Source of the DNA: CAVXXD01 sp963765625
Lineage (GTDB): Bacteria > Actinomycetota > Geothermincolia > Geothermincolales > Geothermincolaceae
Assembly (NCBI GenBank): GCA_963765625.1
Contig: CAVXXD010000005.1
Location: 186,001-250,000, forward strand
Direction of reading: 5' to 3'
DNA: 64,000 bases
The notes under the pieces are model-generated. The model searched no databases. It was not told the DNA's origin and saw only the letters and a program-made list of their open reading frames with translations. The translations under genes and the position numbers were made by a program. The first letter of the stretch is position 1; every line of letters starts with the position of its first letter. Below are positions 41,084 to 49,385 of the stretch, piece after piece.

Positions 41084-43724
41084 CTCCAGCGGCGAGTACC
41101 GCGGCGGCCGCCTGCGTCACCTTCTCTAGCGCTTCATCGATGCCTTCGCGGCGGGTGCCGCCGCCCACCGCCATGTGCGGCTTACCGCCGCCACTGCCCC
41201 CCAGGGAGGCGGAACCGGTTTTCACCAGATCCCCCGCCTTCAACCCCGACGCTACCAGTTCCTTCGATACCGCCACCACCATGTCGATCTTTTCACCTTC
41301 GGCGACCAGTGCGACCACGCCGGGCTTGATCCTTTCGAGGGCCCGGTCCGCCAGGTCACGCAGGAGGTCCTTGGGGACCCCGCCGGCCCGCGCCGTGAGG
41401 ATAGTGGCCTTGCCGTCCGTCCATCGGCCGCCCTTTTCCAGCACTTCCTCCAGGACGCCGGACAGGGCCTGCACCGAACTCTTCTCAATTTCCTTCTCCA
41501 ACTCACGCTGGTGCTGGAGGAGTTTTTCCAGGCGGGACAGTACCTGCCCGCTATCCGCCTTGATCAGGCCGGAAACGCCGTCCAGTACCGCGGCCGTCTC
41601 TTTGACCCGGAGGTAGGCGGCCGTCCCGGTGACGGCCTCCAGGCGGCGGAGGTTGGCCCCCACGCTGCCTTCGGAGGTGAAGAGACAGAGGCCGATCTCG
41701 CCAGTGCGGCCGACATGGGTGCCGCCACACAGTTCGCGGCTGAGTTCGTCCACCTCCACCACGCGCACCTGGTCCTCGTACTTCTCCCCGAAGAGAGCGA
41801 CGGCGTCGATGCTCCGGGCGTAGTCATAGGTGGTGATATAGGCGCGCACGGGGTAGTCGGCGATGATCATGCGGTTGACCCGGGCTTCCATATCACTCAA
41901 CTCTTCCGGGGTGGGCTGGGCGTAGTGGGTAAAGTCGAAGCGCAGGTGCTCCGGGTCGACCAGGGAACCCGCCTGGCGGGCGTGTTCCCCCAGCACTTCT
42001 CGCAGCGCCCTGTGGATAAGGTGAGTGGCGGTGTGGTTGCGCCGGATGGCGTCGCGGCGTTCCTCGTCCACCTCCACGCAGACTTCCTGTTCAGGCTCCA
42101 GGACACCGCGGACCACGCGCCCACGGTGTACGGTGAGGCCCTTGACGGGGTGCTGGGCGTCGGTGACCTCCACCTCCACCCGGTCCGATGAAAACTTTCC
42201 GTGATCGCCTACCTGGCCACCCATCTCCCCGTAGAAGGGGGTGCGGTCCAGGACCACTTCCACTTCCTCGCCCTGGGCGGCGGAAGAGACGAAGCGGTCC
42301 CTGACGATGACCGCCTTGACGCGGGCGTTCTCCGCTGTCACCTGGTAGCCGTCGAAGAGGGTGGTGCCGAAGTTGTCCAGCACCTCGAGGTAGACTTCCT
42401 TCTCGGCCACGGAGTAGCCTTCTTCCACCCTGGCCTGGCGGGCCCGCTCCTTCTGCTGGCGCATCAGCCCGGTAAAGCCTTCCTCGTCCAGGCTGAAGCC
42501 CTGCTCCAGAGCTATCTCCCGTGTCAGCTCCAGGGGGAACCCCAGGGTGTCGTGGAGGTGAAAGACTATCTCTCCCGGCACGGCCGCCGCGCCGTCTTCT
42601 TTTAAAGAAGACAGGGAGTCCTCGAGGTAGGAGAGCCCGCCGCGCAGGGTCTCGAGAAAACGCTCTTCCTCGCTTCGGACCATACTGACGATGAAGGCCC
42701 GGTTGCGTTTGAGATCGGGGTAGGCCTCGCCCATCAGCTCGACGACAGCCTCCACCATCTCCGGCAGGAAGACCTTGTCCGCCCCCAGGCTCCGCCCGTG
42801 GCGAACGGCCCGGCGGATGATGCGGCGCAGGATGTAACCTCGCTCCTCGTTGGAGGGAAGGACGCCGTCGCTGATAAGGAAAGTCATGGCCCGGGCATGG
42901 TCGGCCACGATACGCAGGGAGGTGTCGGTGGTGGCGTCCCTGCCGTAGGCCGTCCCGGCCAGGCCGGCCATGCGATCCATGAGCGAACGGAGCTGGTCCG
43001 TCTCGAAATTATTGGGCACTCCCTGCAGGACCGAGGCCACCCGCTCCAGGCCCATGCCGGTATCGATGTTTTTTCTGGGCAGGGGGGTCAGGCCGCCCTG
43101 CTGATCACGGTCATACTGCATGAAGACCAGGTTCCAGAGCTCCAGGTAGCGATCGCAGTCGCAGCCGGGCGCGCACTCAGGGCGTCCGCAGCCGGCCTCG
43201 GGGCCCTGGTCGTAGAGTATCTCGGAACAGGGGCCGCAGGGGCCGGTCTCCCCCATGTCCCAGAAGTTGTCTTCCTTACCCAGCTTGACGACACGGTCGG
43301 CGGGAACGCCCACCTCGTCGCGCCAGATGGCCAGCGCCTCGTCGTCCTCCTCGTAGACGGTGAAGTAGAGGCGCTCCAGGGGGAGGCCCAGTTCGCCCAC
43401 CAGGAAGTCGTAGGCGAAACGAGCGGCTTCGCTTTTGTAATAGTCGCCGAAGCTGAAGTTGCCCAGCATCTCGAAGAAGGTCAGGTGGCGCGCGGTATGG
43501 CCCACGCGGTCGATGTCAGTGGTGCGCACGCATTTCTGGGCCGAGGTGGCACGGGTGAACTCCGGGGTCAGTTCTCCCAGGAAATAGGGCTTGAACTGGA
43601 CCATGCCCGCGGTGGTCAGCAGGAGGGTGGGGTCGTCGGGGATGAGGGAGGAACTCTCCACCACCCGGCACCCCCGCTCCGCGAAGAACTCCAGGAACCT
43701 GCGCTTGATGTCGTCGCTCTTCAA
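41076..43724 (-). CDS. alaS: Alanyl-tRNA synthetase
   Basis: The 882-residue protein has the full AlaRS order: class II catalytic core (RFLEFFAERGC, TTAGMVQFKPYFLG, NFSFGDYYK), the editing domain with HTATHLIHRALREVLG and CGGTHVGRTGEIG, and the C-Ala domain ending in SLGGSGGGKPHMAVGGG. The start is a TTG at 43724 with GGAGG upstream. A terminator lies immediately upstream, so it likely has a separate transcription signal that I could not locate. Confidence 0.97.
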   Translation of the reverse strand: MKSDDIKRRFLEFFAERGCRVVESSSLIPDDPTLLLTTAGMVQFKPYFLGELTPEFTRATSAQKCVRTTDIDRVGHTARHLTFFEMLGNFSFGDYYKSEAARFAYDFLVGELGLPLERLYFTVYEEDDEALAIWRDEVGVPADRVVKLGKEDNFWDMGETGPCGPCSEILYDQGPEAGCGRPECAPGCDCDRYLELWNLVFMQYDRDQQGGLTPLPRKNIDTGMGLERVASVLQGVPNNFETDQLRSLMDRMAGLAGTAYGRDATTDTSLRIVADHARAMTFLISDGVLPSNEERGYILRRIIRRAVRHGRSLGADKVFLPEMVEAVVELMGEAYPDLKRNRAFIVSMVRSEEERFLETLRGGLSYLEDSLSSLKEDGAAAVPGEIVFHLHDTLGFPLELTREIALEQGFSLDEEGFTGLMRQQKERARQARVEEGYSVAEKEVYLEVLDNFGTTLFDGYQVTAENARVKAVIVRDRFVSSAAQGEEVEVVLDRTPFYGEMGGQVGDHGKFSSDRVEVEVTDAQHPVKGLTVHRGRVVRGVLEPEQEVCVEVDEERRDAIRRNHTATHLIHRALREVLGEHARQAGSLVDPEHLRFDFTHYAQPTPEELSDMEARVNRMIIADYPVRAYITTYDYARSIDAVALFGEKYEDQVRVVEVDELSRELCGGTHVGRTGEIGLCLFTSEGSVGANLRRLEAVTGTAAYLRVKETAAVLDGVSGLIKADSGQVLSRLEKLLQHQRELEKEIEKSSVQALSGVLEEVLEKGGRWTDGKATILTARAGGVPKDLLRDLADRALERIKPGVVALVAEGEKIDMVVAVSKELVASGLKAGDLVKTGSASLGGSGGGKPHMAVGGGTRREGIDEALEKVTQAAAAVLAAGDA

Positions 43725-43739
43725 CTGTGTATTCCTCCA

Positions 43740-43773
43740 AATTTAAAGGGGTTCCGGCCCGCGCCGGAACCCC
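43740..43773 (-). terminator. Intrinsic terminator between the DUF948 gene and alaS
   Basis: An 11-pair stem (GGGGTTCCGGC and GCCGGAACCCC, 43748-43773) with a four-base loop is followed by TTTAAATTT on the minus strand. Confidence 0.75.
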
Positions 43774-43814
43774 ACTATTCTAGCATACGGATAAATGTAG
43801 ATGGCCGGGCGGTT

Positions 43815-44234
43815 TTACTCCGCGGCCTCCTCCGCCGCGGGTGCCGCGGCCTCCACCGCTTCTTCTTCCTCCTTTTTCCCGCCGGGAGAGATGGCCTTCT
43901 GGATGCCCGCGCCCACCCCGATTATTTTCACCACGGGTGAGGAAACCACCTGCTGGGCCAACTTGGTCATGGAGTTAACGCGGTTGGTGATGGACTCCCC
44001 GGTGGACACCACCCGCTCGACCATCTCCAACTCGGTGTTGACGTGGTCCATGGTGGTCTGGAAGCGCGTCATCAGCGGGATGGTCTGCTTGCGTACGTCG
44101 TCCAGGAAGTTATTGGTGATGGAGAGGGTCTTGGCCAGCTTGAGCATGACCCATGTGGCTGTGAGCATGAACAGGGTAAAAGAAATTGCGATGGCCAGCC
44201 AGGTGATGGCACCTGCCACAGTAACTCCGAGCAT
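43815..44234 (-). CDS. DUF948 family membrane protein
   Basis: The 139-residue protein has one N-terminal membrane helix (ITWLAIAISFTLFMLTATWVM), a coiled-coil region (FLDDVRKQTIPLMTRFQTTMDHVNTELEMVERV), a short segment PVVKIIGVGAGIQKA, and a C-terminal acidic tail of Ala and Glu. The arrangement is that of DUF948 proteins, whose role is unknown. It lies between the Fe-S scaffold gene and a terminator. Confidence 0.7.
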   Translation of the reverse strand: MLGVTVAGAITWLAIAISFTLFMLTATWVMLKLAKTLSITNNFLDDVRKQTIPLMTRFQTTMDHVNTELEMVERVVSTGESITNRVNSMTKLAQQVVSSPVVKIIGVGAGIQKAISPGGKKEEEEAVEAAAPAAEEAAE

Positions 44235-44272
44235 CGAACTACCTCCCTTGCCTTGAAAAGATCGGGGGCCCG

Positions 44273-44644
44273 TTATTCGCCCTTCCTGGAGCGGTAATCC
44301 TCGATGGCGGCACGTATGCCGTCCGCTGCCAGGTTGGAGCAGTGCATCTTCTCGGGGGGCAGCCCGCCCAGGGCTTCCGCCACCGTGGAGTTGGTGATCT
44401 CCAGGGCTTCGTCCAGGGTTTTACCTATGACCATCTCCGTCCCCATGGAACCCGAAGCCACCGCCGCCGTGCACCCGAAGGTCTTGAACTTCACATCGGC
44501 CAGGCAGTCATCCTGTACCTTGATGGATATACGGATCATGTCGCCGCAGACGGGGTTGCCGATCTCGCCGATCCCGTCGGCGTCCTCAATCTCCCCCACG
44601 TTGCGAGGATTTTTAAAATGGTCGATCACTGCATCACTATACAT
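44273..44644 (-). CDS. Iron-sulfur cluster assembly scaffold protein, IscU/NifU type
   Basis: The scaffold holds new [Fe-S] clusters before transfer. The 123-residue protein has the three cluster cysteines and the aspartate in NPVCGDMI, FGCTAAVASGS and MHCSNLAADG. The family start YSDAVIDHFKNPRNVG is present. It is of the NifU-N kind common in anaerobes. No iscS is in the window. The hydrogenase and its ferredoxin would be nearby clients (inference). Confidence 0.93.
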   Translation of the reverse strand: MYSDAVIDHFKNPRNVGEIEDADGIGEIGNPVCGDMIRISIKVQDDCLADVKFKTFGCTAAVASGSMGTEMVIGKTLDEALEITNSTVAEALGGLPPEKMHCSNLAADGIRAAIEDYRSRKGE

Positions 44645-44676
44645 GCATCAAAACATATCAAACGGCCTGTTGGGTG

Positions 44677-45987
44677 TCAATGAAGCAGGCGGCGCCATTT
44701 CTCGGTCATGGCCGCTTCCTGCCCGTTCTCCGAGGACTCGTAGAAGACCTTGCCCCGCAGGTTCTCCGGCAGATAAGCCTGCTCCACGTAATGGCCCGGA
44801 TAGTTGTGCGGGTAGAGGTAGCCCGCGCCGTGGCCGAGCTCCTCCGCCCCGCTATAGTTGGATCCGCGCAGATGGAGAGGGACGGTAGCGACCTCCCCCT
44901 GTTTGACCTCGCGCATGGCCAGGCCCAGGGCTACGGTGGTGGAGTTACTTTTGGGAGCGAGGGCCAGGTAGGTGGTGGCGTGGGCCAGGTTGAGCTGGGC
45001 CTCGGGCAGGCCGACGAACTCCACCGCCCGGGCCGCCGCATCCGCCACCAGCAGAGCCCGGCTGTCGGCCAGCCCCACGTCCTCGGAAGCGAAGATGACC
45101 ATCCGGCGGGCGATGAAACGGGCGTCCTCCCCGGCATAGAGCATGCGGGCCAGCCAGTAGAGGGCTGCCTGGGGGTCGGAGCCGCGCATGGATTTGATGA
45201 AGGCGGAGATGGTGTCGTAGTGGTTGTCCCCCCACTTGTCGTAGAGGAGGGCTTTGCGCTGGGCCGCCTCTTCGGCAACTTCCAGGGTGATACGGCCGCA
45301 TTTCCCTTCCCGGGCCAGGAAGGCGGCTGCCTCCAGGGTGTTCAGGGCCACCCGGGCGTCTCCCCCGGACAGGTCGATCATGTGCTCGAAGGCGTCGTCG
45401 TCCACCTCGAGGTGGAGGTCCCCCAGCCCCCTCTCGCTGTCGGTGAGGGCTGAGCGCAGTACCCGCGCCAGGTCTTCTTTTGAAAGAGATTCCAGCCGGA
45501 AGATCTTGGAGCGGGAAACCAGGGCCGGGTTGACCTCGAAATAGGGGTTCTCGGTGGTGGCGCCGATGAGGACGATGATGCCGTCCTCCACCGCGGGAAG
45601 GAGGGCGTCCTGCTGGGCTTTGTTGAAGCGGTGTATCTCGTCGATGAAGAGGATGGTGCGGGTGGTGTACATGGACTTGCGCTCCGCCGCCTCGGCGATG
45701 ACTTTGCGCACGTCCGCCACCCCGCTGGTCACCGCCGAGAGTTGCTGGAAATGGGCGCGGGTAAGGTTGGCGACGATGCGCGCCAGGGTGGTCTTCCCCG
45801 TGCCGGGAGGACCCCAGAAGATGGCAGTCCGCAGCATGTCCGCCTCTATGGCGTTGCGCAGGAAGGTGCCCTCCCCCACCACGGCCTGCTGACCCGCGAA
45901 TTCGTCCAGGGTGCGGGGGCGCATGCGCACGGCCAGGGGGGCGTCGCGCTTTATCGATTCCTCGAGGTTGTTCTCGAAAAGGTCCAT
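44677..45987 (-). CDS. rarA: Replication-associated recombination ATPase RarA (MgsA)
   Basis: RarA is a clamp-loader-like AAA+ ATPase acting at stalled forks. The 436-residue protein has Walker A GPPGTGKTTLARI, Walker B LFIDEIHRFNKAQQDALLP, the sensor 1 segment IGATTENPYFEVN, sensor 2 in SGGDARVALNTLE, and the C-terminal MgsA domain (YDKWGDNHYDTISAFIKSMRGSD). It heads the short group rarA-iscU-DUF948. Confidence 0.95.
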   Translation of the reverse strand: MDLFENNLEESIKRDAPLAVRMRPRTLDEFAGQQAVVGEGTFLRNAIEADMLRTAIFWGPPGTGKTTLARIVANLTRAHFQQLSAVTSGVADVRKVIAEAAERKSMYTTRTILFIDEIHRFNKAQQDALLPAVEDGIIVLIGATTENPYFEVNPALVSRSKIFRLESLSKEDLARVLRSALTDSERGLGDLHLEVDDDAFEHMIDLSGGDARVALNTLEAAAFLAREGKCGRITLEVAEEAAQRKALLYDKWGDNHYDTISAFIKSMRGSDPQAALYWLARMLYAGEDARFIARRMVIFASEDVGLADSRALLVADAAARAVEFVGLPEAQLNLAHATTYLALAPKSNSTTVALGLAMREVKQGEVATVPLHLRGSNYSGAEELGHGAGYLYPHNYPGHYVEQAYLPENLRGKVFYESSENGQEAAMTEKWRRLLH

Positions 45988-46331
45988 TTCTTTTCTTCTC
46001 TCATCATTACCGGGGGGTGTTCGTGTCTTATTTCATTACACCGCCAGGCGACGACAAAACCCTTTTCTCGCGGCTTTGTCAACGGCTATCAAGCCTGCAT
46101 GTGGAGTGATAGTATGATGGAGAGAAGTTTGAAAAAGGCTCTGCCTTGTACGTTATTCCCTGTGATTATCTTTGAGCCAACACCTTGAACAAGCGGGACC
46201 GGAATCCGCGAGTGGACGTAATGCCCCCGCCCGGGTGGGGGACCACGGAAGCGAGTGGCAGGTCCCCACCTGCTTTTAAAGCAGGTTCAAAGATAACGGA
46301 GGAGACGGCAAGGCGGAGTTTTGCTTTGGGG
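45988..46331. other. 344-base intergenic region with nested inverted repeats
   Basis: No gene is supported here. The first 110 bases hold the leader of rarA (a TTGACA on the minus strand with no clear -10). From about 46195 to 46295 there are several inverted and direct repeats: GCAGGT-CCCC-ACCTGC followed by TTTTAAAGCAGGT, where the middle arm can pair with either side, a GC-rich stem around CCCCCGCCCGGGTGGGGG, and two imperfect copies of GGACC-CGGAA-GCGAGTGG. Confidence 0.6.
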
Positions 46332-49316
46332 TCAGGGAGAGTAGCCGATGGAGTCGTGGGCCCAGGACCTGCCATTGCCGTAGACGGCCCGCTCGCAGAT
46401 GACCGCCCCGCTCGCTTCCACCCGGGTGGAGACGTCCCAGTCGGTGACGTAGTCGTTGGCCTTGAAGGTGCGGCGGCTTCCGGCGGGAATGATGGCGTCC
46501 CGCGGCCCGGTCTGCTCACCCGCCGAAGTCATGAAGGTGAGGTTCGCGCTCACCTCGGTGTCCCCGGGGTTCTGGACCAGGATGAAGGTCTCGAAGTCCC
46601 CGCCGGTGCAGCCTTCGGCCAGATACCAGTCCCGCGCTGCCCACGCCGCCCCTATCGATTCGTGCGCCCAGGTACGGTCGTTGCCGTACATGGCCCGCTC
46701 GCAAACCACCGCTCCGCTAGTCGCGGTAACGCGGGTGGAGACGTTGTAGGTGGCAACGTAGTCGTTCACCCTCAAGGTCACGCGAGATCCCTTCGCGACG
46801 TTCAAACCTTGCAGGGTTAACGGCGCCACTTCTCCATTATCAGTCTGAAAAACAACGTCCACGACGGCATCGGTTCTGGGGTCGGGAGCCTGTATGAGGA
46901 CGTAAGTCTCCATGCCCCCGTCAGTCGAACCTTCCGCCAGGTACCATTCCCTGGCGGCTTGCGTCGTCCCGATGCTGTCATGCGCCCATACGCCTCCCGG
47001 CCCGTACATGGCCCGCTCGCAGACCACCGGCAAGCCCGCCGCCATGACCGTGGTGGAGACATTGTAGTCGGTCACATAGTCGTTGAGCCTGAACGAGCGG
47101 CGGGAATTGGCGGGGACCTGGTCATCGACTGCGATGTATTCCGAAGAAGTGCCCAGTGCCAGTATTACGTCGACCGCTTCCGCATTGGGATTCTGCACCA
47201 GTATCCAGGTCTCCATGCCTCCATCGGTACATCCTTCGGCGAAGTTCCAGCCGATGGACGGGACGGTCACCCCGATGGAGTCGTGGGCCCAGGACCTGCC
47301 ATTGCCGTAGACGGCCCGCTCGCAGATGACCGCCCCGCTCGCTTCCACCCGGGTGGAGACGTCCCAGTCGGTGACGTAGTCGTTGGCCTTGAAGGTGCGG
47401 CGGCTTCCGGCGGGAATGATGGCGTCCCGCGGCCCGGTCTGCTCACCCGCCGAAGTCATGAAGGTGAGGTTCGCGCTCACCTCGGTGTCCCCGGGGTTCT
47501 GGACCAGGATGAAGGTCTCGAAGTCCCCGCCGGTGCAGCCTTCGGCCAGGTACCAGGTGGTTGGCTCTATCGTGAATGCTCCCGGCAGAGTGGCTGCCTG
47601 GCCGTCGGGATTGGTGACCACCACGTCCCAGGCCCCCGGCGCGGCACCGGCGAGGTCGAAGGCGCAGTTGACCCGGGTGGGCGAGGCCACCGTCACGCCC
47701 GTCGCCACTACGTCCGGCTGGCCGGATTTTCTCAAGATGACTACCGGAACGCCCCCCACGTCGAAGAAGCCTGTGCCGGCCAGGTCGGTGATGCCGACAA
47801 CGGTCCCGTTCGGAGCGGCTACGGGGGTGATGCCGGTCACCGTGGGCGCCTGCCGGGAGACCCGCTGAGCGTAGATGTCGGACCTGGAACCGGAGCGAAG
47901 GTCTTCCCAGGCGACTATGGCACCTCCGGCGCCGTCGGCGGCCATGTTCACCGAGAACTGGTCATCGACGGCGCCACAGACCACCAGGCCGCTCGCGGGC
48001 CAGTTCGGGTAGAGCGTCCCATCGGCCAGCACCCGCTGGGCGTAGATATCGTAGTTGGGTGCAGGGCGGTCATCTTCCCAGACGATGATGGCACCGCCGG
48101 AACCGTCGGATGCTATGTCGGGGGCATACTGGTTGCTGGCGGCGTCGCAGACCGCGCGTCCGTTCGCCGGCCAGGCCGGGTCCACCGTCCCTCCCGCCAG
48201 CAACCGCTGGGCATACACGTCATAGTTGCCCGAACGTTTGTCCCTCCAGGTGATGACGGCTCCCGTGGAGCCATCGGATGTAATACGGGGTCCGGACTGC
48301 TCATCGGCGGTGTCACAGACAGCCCGCCCGTTAACCGGCCAGGCCGGGTCCACCGTGCCACTCGCGAGCACTCGCTGGGCGTAGACGTCGGGGTTGGGGC
48401 CTGAGCGATGGTCCTCCCAGGTGATGATGGCGCCGCCGGAGCCGTCCGGGATCATCCGTGGTCCGAACTGACCGTTCGCCGCTATGCACACCGCCCGCCC
48501 GTTAACCGGCCAGGCCGGGTCCACCGTGCCACTCGCGAGCACTCGCTGGGCGTAGATGTCGTCACCAAGCATGGAGCGTCCGTCCTCGTAGGCGATGATG
48601 GCGCCGCCGGAACCATCCGGGGTTATCCGGGGGTTACCCTGGCCGTTGGGCAGGGCGGTGCAGACCGCCAGGCCGTTGGCGGGCCAGGCTGGGTCCACCG
48701 TGCCGCTCGCGAGCACCCTCTGGGCGTAGATATTGTAGTTGGTGGTAGAGCGGCGGTCCGGCCAGGTGATGATGGCGCCGCCCAGGCCGTCGGAAGCCAA
48801 TTGAGGACCGTTCTGGTAATCGGGGTCGGTGCAGACGGACAGGCCGTTAGCGGGCCAGGCCGGGTCCACCGTCCCGTTGGCGAGCACCCGCTGAGCATAG
48901 ATATCGGGGATGCCCGCCCGGTTGTCATCCCAGGTGATGATGGCTCCGCCCGAGCCGTCAGCTATTATCTGGGGGCTGCCCGCATCGCCCGAGAGGCCGC
49001 TGCCGCGGACCTCCACTCCGTTGGCAGTCCAGGCCGGGTCCACCGTCCCGTTGGCGAGCACCCGTTGAGCGTAGATATCCGACTGGCCGTTGCGCTTATC
49101 CGCCCAGGTGATGATGGCCCCGCCGGAGCCGTCCGAGAGTACCCGGTGTGAATACGCGTCCCCGATGAGACCGGTGCCCCGCACCTCTATGCCGTCGGCG
49201 GTCCATCTTACCCCGGCCGGGCAGGCCGTTGCCAGCACCAGCATCAGTAACACCAGCACCATCACTGGTAGTATTTTACGAATATAACTGTGGCTCGCGT
49301 TGGTTGATAGCCTCAT
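46332..49316 (-). CDS. Secreted repeat protein: eight-repeat propeller-like region, IPT domain and four C-terminal modules
   Basis: A signal peptide (KILPVMVLVLLMLVLATACPA) is followed by eight repeats of about 50 residues built on DGSGGAIITW, D-x-R and DIYAQRVLA-GTVDPAWPANG, probably a beta-propeller. An IPT/TIG-like domain follows (VTGITPVAAPNGTVVGIT), then four modules of about 95 residues that begin W-Y-L-A-E-G-C-T or a variant and end W-A-H-D-S-I-G. Modules one and four are almost identical. The ATG at 49316 is preceded by GGGGGAGG. There is no LPxTG sorting signal or C-terminal membrane helix, so it is probably released or loosely bound. Function unknown; a surface or matrix protein fits. 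Confidence 0.8.
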   Translation of the reverse strand: MRLSTNASHSYIRKILPVMVLVLLMLVLATACPAGVRWTADGIEVRGTGLIGDAYSHRVLSDGSGGAIITWADKRNGQSDIYAQRVLANGTVDPAWTANGVEVRGSGLSGDAGSPQIIADGSGGAIITWDDNRAGIPDIYAQRVLANGTVDPAWPANGLSVCTDPDYQNGPQLASDGLGGAIITWPDRRSTTNYNIYAQRVLASGTVDPAWPANGLAVCTALPNGQGNPRITPDGSGGAIIAYEDGRSMLGDDIYAQRVLASGTVDPAWPVNGRAVCIAANGQFGPRMIPDGSGGAIITWEDHRSGPNPDVYAQRVLASGTVDPAWPVNGRAVCDTADEQSGPRITSDGSTGAVITWRDKRSGNYDVYAQRLLAGGTVDPAWPANGRAVCDAASNQYAPDIASDGSGGAIIVWEDDRPAPNYDIYAQRVLADGTLYPNWPASGLVVCGAVDDQFSVNMAADGAGGAIVAWEDLRSGSRSDIYAQRVSRQAPTVTGITPVAAPNGTVVGITDLAGTGFFDVGGVPVVILRKSGQPDVVATGVTVASPTRVNCAFDLAGAAPGAWDVVVTNPDGQAATLPGAFTIEPTTWYLAEGCTGGDFETFILVQNPGDTEVSANLTFMTSAGEQTGPRDAIIPAGSRRTFKANDYVTDWDVSTRVEASGAVICERAVYGNGRSWAHDSIGVTVPSIGWNFAEGCTDGGMETWILVQNPNAEAVDVILALGTSSEYIAVDDQVPANSRRSFRLNDYVTDYNVSTTVMAAGLPVVCERAMYGPGGVWAHDSIGTTQAAREWYLAEGSTDGGMETYVLIQAPDPRTDAVVDVVFQTDNGEVAPLTLQGLNVAKGSRVTLRVNDYVATYNVSTRVTATSGAVVCERAMYGNDRTWAHESIGAAWAARDWYLAEGCTGGDFETFILVQNPGDTEVSANLTFMTSAGEQTGPRDAIIPAGSRRTFKANDYVTDWDVSTRVEASGAVICERAVYGNGRSWAHDSIGYSP
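46345..46630 (-). repeat. 286-base near-perfect direct repeat, copy encoding the fourth C-terminal module
   Basis: This block differs from 47272-47557 at about one base. It encodes most of one module of the secreted repeat protein, including the silent third positions. Confidence 0.9.
47272..47557 (-). repeat. 286-base near-perfect direct repeat, copy encoding the first C-terminal module
   Basis: Partner of 46345-46630. The second and third modules between them are much less similar at the DNA level, so the identity of copies one and four reflects recent duplication or gene conversion. Confidence 0.9.
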
Positions 49317-49385
49317 AGCCTCCCCCTTCGGCTTCGGCAGAAACGGCGCCATATGTCCTGATTCTAACACCAGGACCATCGTTAT

